Below are positions 9,606-18,900 of a stretch of 47,616 nucleotides of DNA, piece by piece. Position numbers and translations under genes: made by a program. Location: contig JAAAIG010000221.1 in NCBI GenBank assembly GCA_015852425.1, forward strand, positions 1-47,616. The letters are read 5' to 3'. The stretch's first letter is position 1, and each line of letters opens with the position of its first letter. This DNA comes from Gryganskiella cystojenkinii (Eukaryota > Mortierellomycota > Mortierellomycetes > Mortierellales > Mortierellaceae). Under the pieces are notes generated by a model. That model saw nothing but the letters and a program-made list of their open reading frames with translations, ran no database searches and was not told the origin of the DNA.

Positions 9606-11477
9606 ATGTCGCAAAGCTCTAATTCGAACCAGTCTGCTGTCGAGGAGGAATTGAAACGACAAAGGGCCTCGCGTTTGGCTGCCCTGCCGGATCAAGAAAA
9701 AGGTCGCGTTTACTGGGATGTGAGTACCTTCAAAGACATAGTGCAGAAGAACGACAGTAGACTCCACCCTTCAAGCATTGCATCTCTAACATATGACTCT
9801 GCCTTTTCCCTTTTTATTATATGCCATCCTCAGGATTGGTGCATAGAGGCTGGCGTGGATGCGATTCCAACTTGGGAAACCCTTATCCGGTTCGCGGAGG
9901 ATTTCGCCCTCCCTATGGCCGAGACCATTAACAAACGTGCCCTTCAGGATCCAACCTTGGAACCCATCTGCGGGCTAAAATCGTTTGTTTACCCGGTGCT
10001 GATACTAGGACGCAGAGCAGATCAAGGGCTATACACGGCTAGTACCATCACTACCACTAGCACCACCACAGCCTTAGTCCCCACTACCGCATCTCAACCC
10101 CCGTCTTTGTCGTCAGTTTCATTATTTCAAGCAACCAGAGCATCTACGTCTGTGGGCGTTGATGCTGTGGTGGCGCAAACCCGCGTGTTATCTCCGATAT
10201 CGATGCCGCACAGAGCTGTGAATGGTCCTACTCAGTCCCACGGAGGACCCGCAGTGTCGCGTCGAACTCCAGGTCTCAGTTTAGTCAATGGTGCTATCAG
10301 TGCTTTGGCGGCTCGACCTATTCCAGCCGCAATCACTACGAACATCAACACTCCACCAGTAGATAATGCGCAAATCAGGACCAGTGTGGCGGTCGCCACT
10401 AGCAGCAGCAGCAGCAGTAACAACAGCAATAGAAACGCCTCATCATCGAACCATCCTCAGATCCGGCCCATCTTGTCAGTTGCCAACGCCAACACCTCGT
10501 TACCGATGGAATTAAGGGCGGAAGAGTTTTTTCTTTTACCCCAGGGCGCAAATGGTCGGCACAAGGGGTCCGAAATCACCGGAACTCACCAACTGAGCGC
10601 TGCAGTCAAATCTGTCAAAGACGTGTTGATAGAGTGGCGTTACGGCACCGCGGGTGGTCCAGCCTTGCAGGATCTCAACCGTCTTTATTTCAGTCGCTGG
10701 AGAATCCATGAGGACCACAGTCAGTACAACACCCGAGCTGTGATTGTCCGCCATTATGTCGACATGGTGCAACACCGGGGGTTCTCGGACCAAAATGCTA
10801 TTAAGGCGTTGGAGCGGCTTCGAGCTGGCAGGTCCTTGTGGGCTTTGGCGAACGTTCTCAAGAAACAATATGCCGAAACCATTAGTGCTCGGAAAAGGCA
10901 TCGCGAGCTTGAAGTTGAAGCGGAGTACGGGGATGAGGGCGAGGAAGAAGCACGTGGCGAGGGCGGCCATAGGCCAGAGGTTCCAGGAGAAGACAGAGGT
11001 GAGAACGTCGACGATCGGTACAACGGAGACGCTAGCAGAGTCTTAGTTTGGCACAAGAAACAAGCGATTCAAGTCCATCAACCTCGTCAACGACAACCAC
11101 GACATTATCATAGGACCTCTACCGCTTTTCCGTTTCCAGTCCGAGACTTGCACTCGATTATCGATATATGGACAGAATGGACCATCGGATGGGATAATCA
11201 GCCCTCTATCGAGTCTCTCATCCAACACCATGGCGAGGTCTGGAAGGATGTGAAGTTCAAGTCCAAGTACTACAGTATGTTTTATGCAAAGTCGCGGTTT
11301 GTTCGGATCGTGCGCGAAGCCGTGGCCAACGGGGCGGCCCAAACCCATCAAGATGCTGTGAATACCCTGGAGACGATTCGAGAGTCCAGGACCCCAAAGT
11401 CATTTTCTGCGAGTCCCGATCTTCGAAAGATTATGGGAGAATGGAAAGTTGAGCGGAAAAAAAGAGGACGCTACTGA
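9606..11477 (+). CDS. GCR1-domain / Crypton-derived putative transcription regulator, two domains (paralogue C)
   Basis: Exons 9606-9719 and 9834-11477; 585 residues. The ATG at 9606 (MSQSSNSNQS) is preferred over an in-frame ATG 51 nt upstream because the extra residues are hydrophobic and unlike the paralogues. Exon 1 ends RLAALPDQEKGRVYWD; exon 2 starts DWCIEAGVDAIPTWETL and runs to KSFVYPVLILG (about 39-97). A Ser/Thr/Ala/Asn-rich linker follows with a poly-Ser run near 228. The first GCR1_C-like domain is at about 296-382 (LIEWRYGTAG, GPALQDLN), then an acidic region and the second, canonical GCR1_C domain at about 470-575 (FPFPVRDLHSI, WTEWTIGW, FYAKSRFVRIV), with a basic end. The 114-nt GTGAGT...CAG intron is a multiple of three with no stop, so retention would give an intact protein with 38 extra residues. 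Inferred nuclear regulator. Confidence 0.8.
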   Translation: MSQSSNSNQSAVEEELKRQRASRLAALPDQEKGRVYWDVSTFKDIVQKNDSRLHPSSIASLTYDSAFSLFIICHPQDWCIEAGVDAIPTWETLIRFAEDFALPMAETINKRALQDPTLEPICGLKSFVYPVLILGRRADQGLYTASTITTTSTTTALVPTTASQPPSLSSVSLFQATRASTSVGVDAVVAQTRVLSPISMPHRAVNGPTQSHGGPAVSRRTPGLSLVNGAISALAARPIPAAITTNINTPPVDNAQIRTSVAVATSSSSSSNNSNRNASSSNHPQIRPILSVANANTSLPMELRAEEFFLLPQGANGRHKGSEITGTHQLSAAVKSVKDVLIEWRYGTAGGPALQDLNRLYFSRWRIHEDHSQYNTRAVIVRHYVDMVQHRGFSDQNAIKALERLRAGRSLWALANVLKKQYAETISARKRHRELEVEAEYGDEGEEEARGEGGHRPEVPGEDRGENVDDRYNGDASRVLVWHKKQAIQVHQPRQRQPRHYHRTSTAFPFPVRDLHSIIDIWTEWTIGWDNQPSIESLIQHHGEVWKDVKFKSKYYSMFYAKSRFVRIVREAVANGAAQTHQDAVNTLETIRESRTPKSFSASPDLRKIMGEWKVERKKRGRY

Positions 11478-12440
11478 AGGAGAGACAAATAGACCGGGCA
11501 ACAAGCGATTTATTTTAATATTTGCTGAGAAAAAAAAAAGAACGGAATATGAATGCAAAAGAAGATTTTTTTCTTGAACAGTCGTCGTTGTCCCTTTACT
11601 CGTTAGTATCAGAAGCTGTCGCCAGCCTAAAATTAGTCGTACTTCGTCTACCCAGAGCCAGACGTAAGCAAACGATAAATTGGAGTAGAAGTTCCACTAT
11701 TGTTTTGAACAATGGTTATCTTCTACACACGTACACACTGTATACAAAGCATGCCCTTGAGCATGCCTTCTAGGTTCGAGGATACGTAAGGCGACACTCT
11801 TCTGTTTTCTAGGCCATGCATGAAAAGTGACAGGAACGTCGTTAGAAGTGTGTTGACGGGGAGCGAGAAGTGTTAAAAAACATGCTGTGCAGATCTGGCT
11901 TACCAAAAAGAGATACATGTCTCATCTACCACATGGAGAGACAGCAACACTTGAGGATTGATGTCTACTTTCGGTGCCATACGCGTTGATGGGACGGATG
12001 AGTCGATCAAGTCAATATGATATACTCTCTTATTTGCCATCCTACAGCTCGGAAACATTTGAGTTGGTGCCAGGCCTCTGTGCGGGTCCTATCGTCTTGC
12101 TTATGCTGGGAGTGACTGTGAGTGTGCCAGTACGAATGTTATTACCAGTTCGATCGCTACTTCAACCATTAGTGGGTCGACGTTTTCGATTACACGACCA
12201 ACAGGGCTGCACTTCAGACACATCTGGTTTGAGAGCCTTTGTTGTCAGAAAGGTTAGTGTCCTTGCTAGCTTATCCACTCTCTCCCAAAGCATTGATCCA
12301 ACCTTGCTGGTGTTTTCTTCTCAAGAGAAGCACTATTTTATCATTCTTTACCTGTTTCAGTTTAGCACTCTATCCATTGATGCAGGTACACAATCTTTCG
12401 CTCTTCAATGTACAACCTGAACCGATGGCCTTTAAGAACA
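11478..12440. other. Intergenic, no convincing gene
   Basis: The 3' flank of gene C, followed by open frames of low-complexity composition (for example 11974-12420 on the plus strand) that resemble no known protein and lack conserved motifs. Confidence 0.4.
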
Positions 12441-12444
12441 TGAC

Positions 12445-12860
12445 GGAGACGAAAAACCACTGAAGAACGAACGCCCTCCATCGGAAATTGAAGGACAACC
12501 GCTCCCCTCATCGGAAACATCAACGTGACTCGGACGATCGCTTCTGTCATCGGAAACTCAACGTCACTCGATCGAAGAATTACTCAAGGACAACGTCACC
12601 TCTCATCGGAAACTTCAACGCGACTCGGACGAAGAACCATTGAAGGACGATCGCTCCTCTCATCGGAAACAGCAACGCGACTCAGACGATGAATAACCGA
12701 AGGACATTCGGCCCTGTAAGAAACATTGTCACTCCACCTATTCATTGGAAACAAGCGTGACTGAGACAAAGAGCTACTGAATGACAACTGTTCCTCTCAG
12801 CAACATTGTCACTCTGACCATCAACTGTCTCATTGGAAACATCAACGTGACTCAGGCGGC
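12445..12860. repeat. Degenerate ~60-75-nt tandem repeats
   Basis: The unit contains CTCATCGGAAAC, CAACG(C/T)GACTC(G/A)GACGA and TGAAGGACAA. It recurs about six times between 12445 and 12860 with variable spacing and point differences. It has no conserved coding frame and is probably an old minisatellite. Confidence 0.7.
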
Positions 12861-12939
12861 ACCGTTGCATCAGTCGCATTGGATCGTCTCTTCGTTTTTT
12901 GGTAGCATTTGATGCCACTGTGAACGATTCGTGTTCTCA

Positions 12940-13024
12940 GTCGCATCGTTTACTCCATCGCATCGTTTACTCCGTCGCATCGTTTACTCCGTCGCATCGT
13001 TTACTCCGTCGCATCGTTTACTCC
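12940..13024. repeat. 17-bp minisatellite, five copies
   Basis: Five consecutive units of GTCGCATCGTTTACTCC at 12940-12956, 12957-12973, 12974-12990, 12991-13007 and 13008-13024, with one G-to-A change at the start of unit 2. Diverged single copies of GTCGCATCGT follow near 13053 and 13088. Confidence 0.95.
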
Positions 13025-13229
13025 GTTGCTTCGGGTAGTCAGTCACTGGTAGGTCGCATCGTGTTCTTAGTTGCAACCTGTACTCGGTCGCATCGTATGC
13101 TCTTCTCATTGGAGACATCGCGACTCAGACTGGAGTTGTACCTCTAGTTATTATATATCACATACTCGTTGGTTTAATGGTGTGGTGTGGTGTACTCGCC
13201 ATAAAAAAAGTTGGAGCTGACTTGTAACT

Positions 13230-13937
13230 TCAATAATATCGACCCGAAAGTGGAGAGCGACCGGTTTGTGTTTCGACCTGAATCATTGTAGTGCCTTTCC
13301 TAGCTTGGAACAAAACAGGTTTGCGGCGAGGGCGACTCCAGGAAGATTGACAATAGCTGCTGCAAACATGGCGGGCAAAGAAGTTTTCAATGCCATTTCT
13401 TCCTAGATCAGTTGGACCGAATCGTTGGTTCATTGACATCACAACAGGATCTGTCAGAACAATGCCGTCAGAGTACACACCACCTTGAAGATCACAAAGG
13501 GTGAATTGTCCACTACTCTGATGATAAGAGAAATGGGCCAGTGCTTGCATGACTTGTCCCCATGGAGTACTGTTTTGGAACCATCCAGTATTAGAATTGA
13601 ACTTCTCGAAGTTGTCGATCATTGGTTCAACCAAATTCAACGCCCTATCGCTCTCAAATTCCCAAATCTGTGGTTGGTTGATGATGATCTTCTTATCAAT
13701 CAATTCGAGCGCATTATATGCCGATACGATTTCAGTTGCCTTTCCAACGACCTCCATCTCGTGTTGGAAATACGACCTTTCAAAAACCGACCCTGATATA
13801 AAGATCTTGCAGATGCATGATTCTCCAGCCCTGGAGCCTTTGTTGTATTTTCCTCGATAAACCTTCTTGAATGAACCGCGTGCGTATTCGACAGACAGGT
13901 CAATAGAGGCCTGATGAGCATTGTTGTGGCGGCTCAT
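13230..13937 (-). CDS. Alpha-kinase (MHCK/eEF2 kinase type) domain protein
   Basis: Single exon, 235 residues from ATG 13937, almost entirely one atypical alpha-kinase domain that would transfer phosphate from ATP to Ser/Thr. Visible motifs in order: GSFKKVYRG (21-29); the ATP-binding Lys in CICKIF (K44); LVEP (E104); HFSYHQSSGQFTLCDLQGG with the catalytic CDLQG Asp (D149); LTDPVV (D163); the Gly-rich GPTDLGRNGIENFF (174-187); and the zinc-site H-x-C-x-x-x-C in HVCSSYC (H190, C192, C196). All key residues are present, so the enzyme may be active. There is no extra N-terminal or WD40/alpha-helical targeting domain, unlike eEF2K or Dictyostelium MHCK, so the substrate is not predictable. The last 35 residues are basic and divergent. 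Confidence 0.88.
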   Translation of the reverse strand: MSRHNNAHQASIDLSVEYARGSFKKVYRGKYNKGSRAGESCICKIFISGSVFERSYFQHEMEVVGKATEIVSAYNALELIDKKIIINQPQIWEFESDRALNLVEPMIDNFEKFNSNTGWFQNSTPWGQVMQALAHFSYHQSSGQFTLCDLQGGVYSDGIVLTDPVVMSMNQRFGPTDLGRNGIENFFARHVCSSYCQSSWSRPRRKPVLFQARKGTTMIQVETQTGRSPLSGRYY

Positions 13938-14597
13938 GATTTCATATTTGCTATAAATGCATAGGCATATTTGGCAGACAGAGTTGGGTGAGTAAGTCTA
14001 GAATTAATTATTGGTCAATGAGATGAACGATCAAGTAATCCTTACATTTGTCAAATTGCCTGTTTGATGTGGTAAGGGAAAAAGGAATGGCAAATTCGTG
14101 CATGCGGAGGGATCTTGAGGGAAGTGGAACGTCACCATATGTGACTTGATTACGCACGTGAAAAAGGTCTACTCTATGTTAATTAGTCCAATCATCGAAG
14201 GTCGCCTAATTCGCGTAAAAAACGAAACTGCAATAAGGCCGCTCGATAGTTTGTCCACTCTTATTTAGGACCTGGGTGATGGAATTGCTCATGCTCTCCT
14301 CATCACCAAGCTGCATCCTCTCGAAATTCACGCCATTTCACTTTCATTCCACTCGATCTCATACTCGAGACACTCTCTTGAAAAACGCACCACCCTACCC
14401 TCTTTTTTTTTCTCTTTCTCTCTCTTCTTTTCAAATGTGGGGACTCTTTCTTTCCTCCTTCGAATACCTCTATTTCCACGAACTCTACTCTATTGTTTAA
14501 AAAACCTTCACTCCTACCGGAATATGCCTCCTGAACCCGAGAGTAACTCCTCAGGGAGGTCCCCTTACCCCCTTCCCCATTCCCCCCATAAGCCCAA
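13938..14597. other. Intergenic, no gene seen
   Basis: Upstream of the alpha-kinase gene, with pyrimidine-rich runs at 14398-14432. The frame on the minus strand at 14303-14695 runs into the inverted-repeat element and is not protein-like. Confidence 0.4.
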
Positions 14598-15027
14598 GGC
14601 GGCCCTCTAGATACAGGAGGGTCACAGGTACCCTCTAGATTTTTAAAAGTCAGGCCAAAACCTAGCGGCCTTGGTAGATGTTTTAGCAGGATCACTCCAA
14701 TCTCCCCCCAAATAAACAGCCCCCTTATGTAGCAGGTGTAGGCTATGGGGTAGTGTGCGTTTATCTCCTGGAGGAAGTTACACAGAGAAAACCTGCATGG
14801 AATAATAGGAGTAGCGTATAGGAGGCATATGCGACCAACCCTGTATTATGGCGTACAAGCCTTTTTAGCACACTACCCCATGGCCTACACCTGTTACATA
14901 AGGGGGCTGTTTATTTGGGGGAAATTGGGGTGATCCTGCTAAAACATCTACCAAGGCCGCTAGGTTTTGGCCTGACTTTTAAAAATCTAGAGGGTACCTG
15001 TGACCCTCCTGTATCTAGAAGGCCGCC
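14598..15027. mobile_element. Foldback (large inverted-repeat) element
   Basis: The left arm 14598-14758 and right arm 14868-15027 are reverse complements over about 160 bp with about five substitutions and a one-base indel (about 96 % identity), separated by a 109-nt spacer. The arms begin GGCGGCC and contain TCTAGATTTTTAAAAGTCAG and CAGCCCCCTTATGT. There is no transposase coding sequence. This resembles a foldback or MITE-like non-autonomous element or a hairpin produced by inverted duplication; its exact ends and any target-site duplication could not be defined. Confidence 0.85.
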
Positions 15028-15251
15028 ATATCCGAACATTGGTCCCCAATACCTCCTGTATATTCCTTAGTCCGGATATTGGGGGGAAAGTGCGCAAAAA
15101 CTATTGAGGTTGAATCATGGTGATGTCCTGGAAAAATCGGGCGATGGAAAGGCAGGACAAAGATGGAAAGAAGCGTCTACTGCACATGAACAAGAAGGTG
15201 ACACACGTGATTTCCGTTGTTAGCTTCACGAAGTTGAACAAAGGACTCGGG

Positions 15252-15397
15252 GAGCTCTATCCGATGCAGAGCTTCGGGACTAGGGGAAAGTCTCCAAGAT
15301 CAACTCTCCTCTAACCACTGGTGTCGGAGAGCTCTAGCCGATGCAGAGCTTCGGGACTAGGGGAAAGTCTTCAAGATGAACTCCTCTAACCACTGGT
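15252..15397. repeat. 77-bp tandem duplication
   Basis: Two copies of a unit with GATGCAGAGCTTCGGGACTA and CTCTAACCACTGGT, starting near 15252 and 15329, differ at only a few positions. Non-coding. Confidence 0.85.
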
Positions 15398-15433
15398 AGC
15401 TTGGGCAGCAACAAGATTGGAGAGAAAGGAGTA

Positions 15434-15595
15434 CAGTCAAACCTCGATACAGTGAATGGTGTTACAGTGAATACCCATTACAGTGAATGTTTGTCTTCGC
15501 AAACCAACTGAGTGACTGCAGTATTTCATATATGAAGTCCGTTACAGTGAATATTTCCAGTCAAAAACACCATTCACTGTATCAAGGTTTGACTG
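15434..15595. mobile_element. MITE of pogo/Tc1-mariner type, 162 bp
   Basis: Terminal inverted repeats of 30 bp start CAGTCAAACCTCGATACAGT at 15434 and end in the complementary sequence at 15595, with a single mismatch. The element is flanked by TA on both sides (15432-15433 and 15596-15597), the target duplication of the Tc1/mariner/pogo superfamily. The motif TACAGTGAAT recurs several times inside in both orientations, like subterminal transposase-binding repeats. There is no coding sequence, so it must be mobilised in trans. Confidence 0.92.
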
Positions 15596-15597
15596 TA

Positions 15598-15968
15598 AAA
15601 GCGTTGTTTGAAGCACTCAAGGTTTGCTCAACACTGATCACTTCGCACTTTGAACTTGGGCTATAGCTCTCTTGGGAAAGAGTGGTAACAGCGATGTCCC
15701 AGGCATTTGAGCTCGACTCGACTCCGACCACTTTGACCATTGGACAACGTTCAGTACGAGATTCTTGGAATTTATTGCTGTAGATGAAGGTTGGGTCTAT
15801 TAAGAAGTAGTCTAGAGTGCTTGAGAAGCGAGAGCTGTCAATTGAAGCAGGTCGTCTAGATCATGCCCATCAATTGAGATTATATTGACTGGCTCTCGGT
15901 CCGTTTAACTTTGGAAAGGGTTCAGGACACGTCGGTGGAGTGGATGTCGCACAGGTAATCATGGTGGA
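15598..15968. other. Intergenic, 3' flank of the ion-channel gene
   Basis: No coding sequence is recognised between the MITE and the stop codon of the channel gene at 15969. Confidence 0.4.
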
Positions 15969-18900
15969 TTATGAAGGAGTGACGTGGACTGTGGGAGGCA
16001 TGACTGTTGAAGGCAGGTCAGAGTCGAGCACTGCTTGGCTGCTGGACTGCGTGTCTTCCGGGGCTAAGTCAAGCTCAGAGGTAGCAGCAAGAGGAGGAAT
16101 AGGAGCGCTGGCAGGAGGGAGAGAGGGAGTAATAGGGAATGTCGGTGCACGGTTACCAGTGAGCCGATGCAATATCTCTGAGATGTCAGAGGCCTCAGAG
16201 TCAGAGGAGCCATCTTCGATGGGGCGACCGGTCCTGTGTGCAGAAGTAGGTGAAGTCGCTGACACCCTAGTCGCGCCTTCTTCTGTGGTAGAAGATTTTT
16301 CCATGTAAGCTGCCATGAGCTTAGCTAACTGAGCCACATCCCGCCTGAGATCACTTTGATCTTGATTGATAGCGGCCTGAGCAGCCTGAGCAGCCTTGTT
16401 CGCCTCGAGCTCTTTACTCAAACCCTGTACGTATTCCAGCACAGCGCGCTGGGTAAATTGAATATCCTTCTGATCAACCGAAAGGGTGTCGATAACAAAC
16501 CGATGCTCTTTCGGTAGACTGAATTCGCCGTCGATGAAGTATTTGGATTCGTATTCAATTGCTTCTTCTTTTCTGGCGCCGTAGTAGATGTAGTCAGGGA
16601 AGAAGTCACGGTTTTGACGACCACTTTGTGTCATAAGAAAGACCTCGACCTCTGATTGCGGACAAAGTACAGTGATGCAGTTAACACATTATTAAATGGG
16701 GGTCTCCATATTCATAAAGGATTTTCCGACGGCAATATGAAGACAACAAGGGTCCTACCTGCGATGACCTCTGACCATTGCTTCAGCCAAGCCAGTTGGC
16801 CTTGGTCCTTGCTTTCATTGAAAGCATCGTTCATAAGGGCTATAGCATGCACAGAGTTAATTGTTGTGCGGCACGTTAGACGTCTTTCTGAACTAGCACC
16901 AGTACAAGGATCTAGCCTAATTCTTACCAATGAGGATGTTCAAGAGTACAATGGCTGTGAAGAAGAAGAAGATAACCATCATGATGTGGAAAGTATCTGA
17001 AGTTCCTTCAAACGATGTGCCAACTGGATCATATCGTCCAGCCTACGTACAGTTTCAAGTGGAAAATAGCAAAAATTAACACATGCTCGACTTCCAATAA
17101 ATGACTACTATAAAACAATTTTCTTACCAAGAAGAAGTAGGTCGCAGACAACGCAGCAAAGAAAGAGTCGGGGTATCCATCTGGGGAGGGATTTCCATTG
17201 CATTCGCCTTTGTCACAGAATGGTCGCGTGTGCAAAAGATGCATCAACGCATGGGTGAAACTAATGAGGATGAGGGCAAAGATGAGAAAGAACCAAGTGA
17301 TCCGCCTGGTAATGTTGAGGATAGTGTTGACAAGGATTCCCAAGCGCCGGATCACGCGTAGTTCAAATAGCTGTTATTGGCGCCGTGAGTGCCGATAAAA
17401 AATGAAAAGAGGAAGAAAAGCGTCAGAACACGTAGCCTAGATCCACCGTGCGGACAAAATTGTTTCACTTTTTTTGAGGGCACTTGCAATATTGATGTAG
17501 AGAGCCAGGATCGCAAAACTCATAATCCAGATCTGGTCCGGGCCTTTGTCGATGTTGAAAGGCACCGAGCCTTCCACCGCCATCAGATTATCGCCGAAAG
17601 AAGTCCTTAAGAACAGGAAACTTCCGATAATAGGGAGGACGAATGCCGCCAAATCTATGTAATTGTAAGGCGATCTAAGCGCAGAAACAAAAAGTAAGTT
17701 GTGGACAAGTTTGAGCAACAAATGTAGAGCATGGATCTTAAAATAGATCGCCTGGATACTTACGTGACATATTTCTTTGGTGCATAGATAAACTGTCGGA
17801 TCTCGTGAACAAAAAGCAAGGCACCAAAGGTGATCATGGTCTTGAAGATCGGGCGAGAGTCTTCCAAATAGCGAGGACGGAAGTAAGTGTCGGGACCAAC
17901 AAATGTGGTATTAAGTGAGGGCATTGTATCGGTGGAGACAGAGATCTGACGTGCGGATAATATCACTACCAAAAGAAAGAAGACGAGCACGACCATGAAG
18001 CGAACTAGCCAGTATTTGAATCCAAACTTGTGCCTATAGGAAAGAAGCACTGAGTCAGTTAATATCATTCGGACACAGCAGACATATTAAGGATGAAATG
18101 TAGTAACACAGACCTACCACTTGAAGTCGAGAGTGGCAATCATGGCAGGACAGTCAAAATATCTCTTGCCAGCAATCTCTGTGAATCCTGACCGTTGACT
18201 GCGCGATCCATACCTTGACAACAGGGGAAACGGCGATACATAGATCGTATATGAATAATCATCTGTTTTCTCCAGGTAATTATACTTCCTCACCGGAAAC
18301 GTGTCGATCCGCTTTTCTCCGAACGGTATCCCAATGCCCAAGAGGTTGAAAATGCCGGATGTCCGGAAGGGTAGCTGTGATCGTAAACTAAAGACAGGTT
18401 TTTCATAGTCATTGATGTTTTTGATATTCATATCTGAGGAATTTGTCCAGAACATAAGTTTCCGCTTGAGATCAGCAGTGTACTGAGTGTTGGCAATGAC
18501 GGCGTGTGAGGCAATGTACTCAGGATTGTGGGCAGGAACATAGGAAGCTTGATGGAACATGTCGGCCAGAATGTTGGGATGCCGATCCAATAGCTCGCTC
18601 AGACACTGCATCGCAGGCAAGAGGTGGGCAGGGTGGTACTTCTTTGAGCTGAAGATGCAGTATTTGATAAAGGCTTCAACTAGATCGCCGTTTCTGGATT
18701 CGATCGCACGTTTGATGGGGTTCAAAGAGATAATGTCGCGAGGGATCCAGTCTCTGTTGGAGGTTTTAAGTAAGCCCTGCACGAAGGAGTGGTTGGCAGG
18801 TCGAAGATAGGGGTGGTCCAACAGCAGCGTAAATATCGTGACGACTTCAGAGTGTGATGTAAGTTTGTCCTTTGGTCTTCGCCGCGGCGAATAAACTCTG

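Noticed and set aside
11974..12420. 148-codon plus-strand frame after paralogue C
   Set aside because: Composition and hydrophobic runs are not supported by any motif, and the frame ends in the repeat region.
12930..13030. CRISPR-like array
   Set aside because: The 17-bp units are directly abutting with no spacers, so it is a minisatellite, and the genome is eukaryotic.
12899..13147. 82-codon frame over the minisatellite
   Set aside because: Its repeated residues merely translate the 17-bp repeat.
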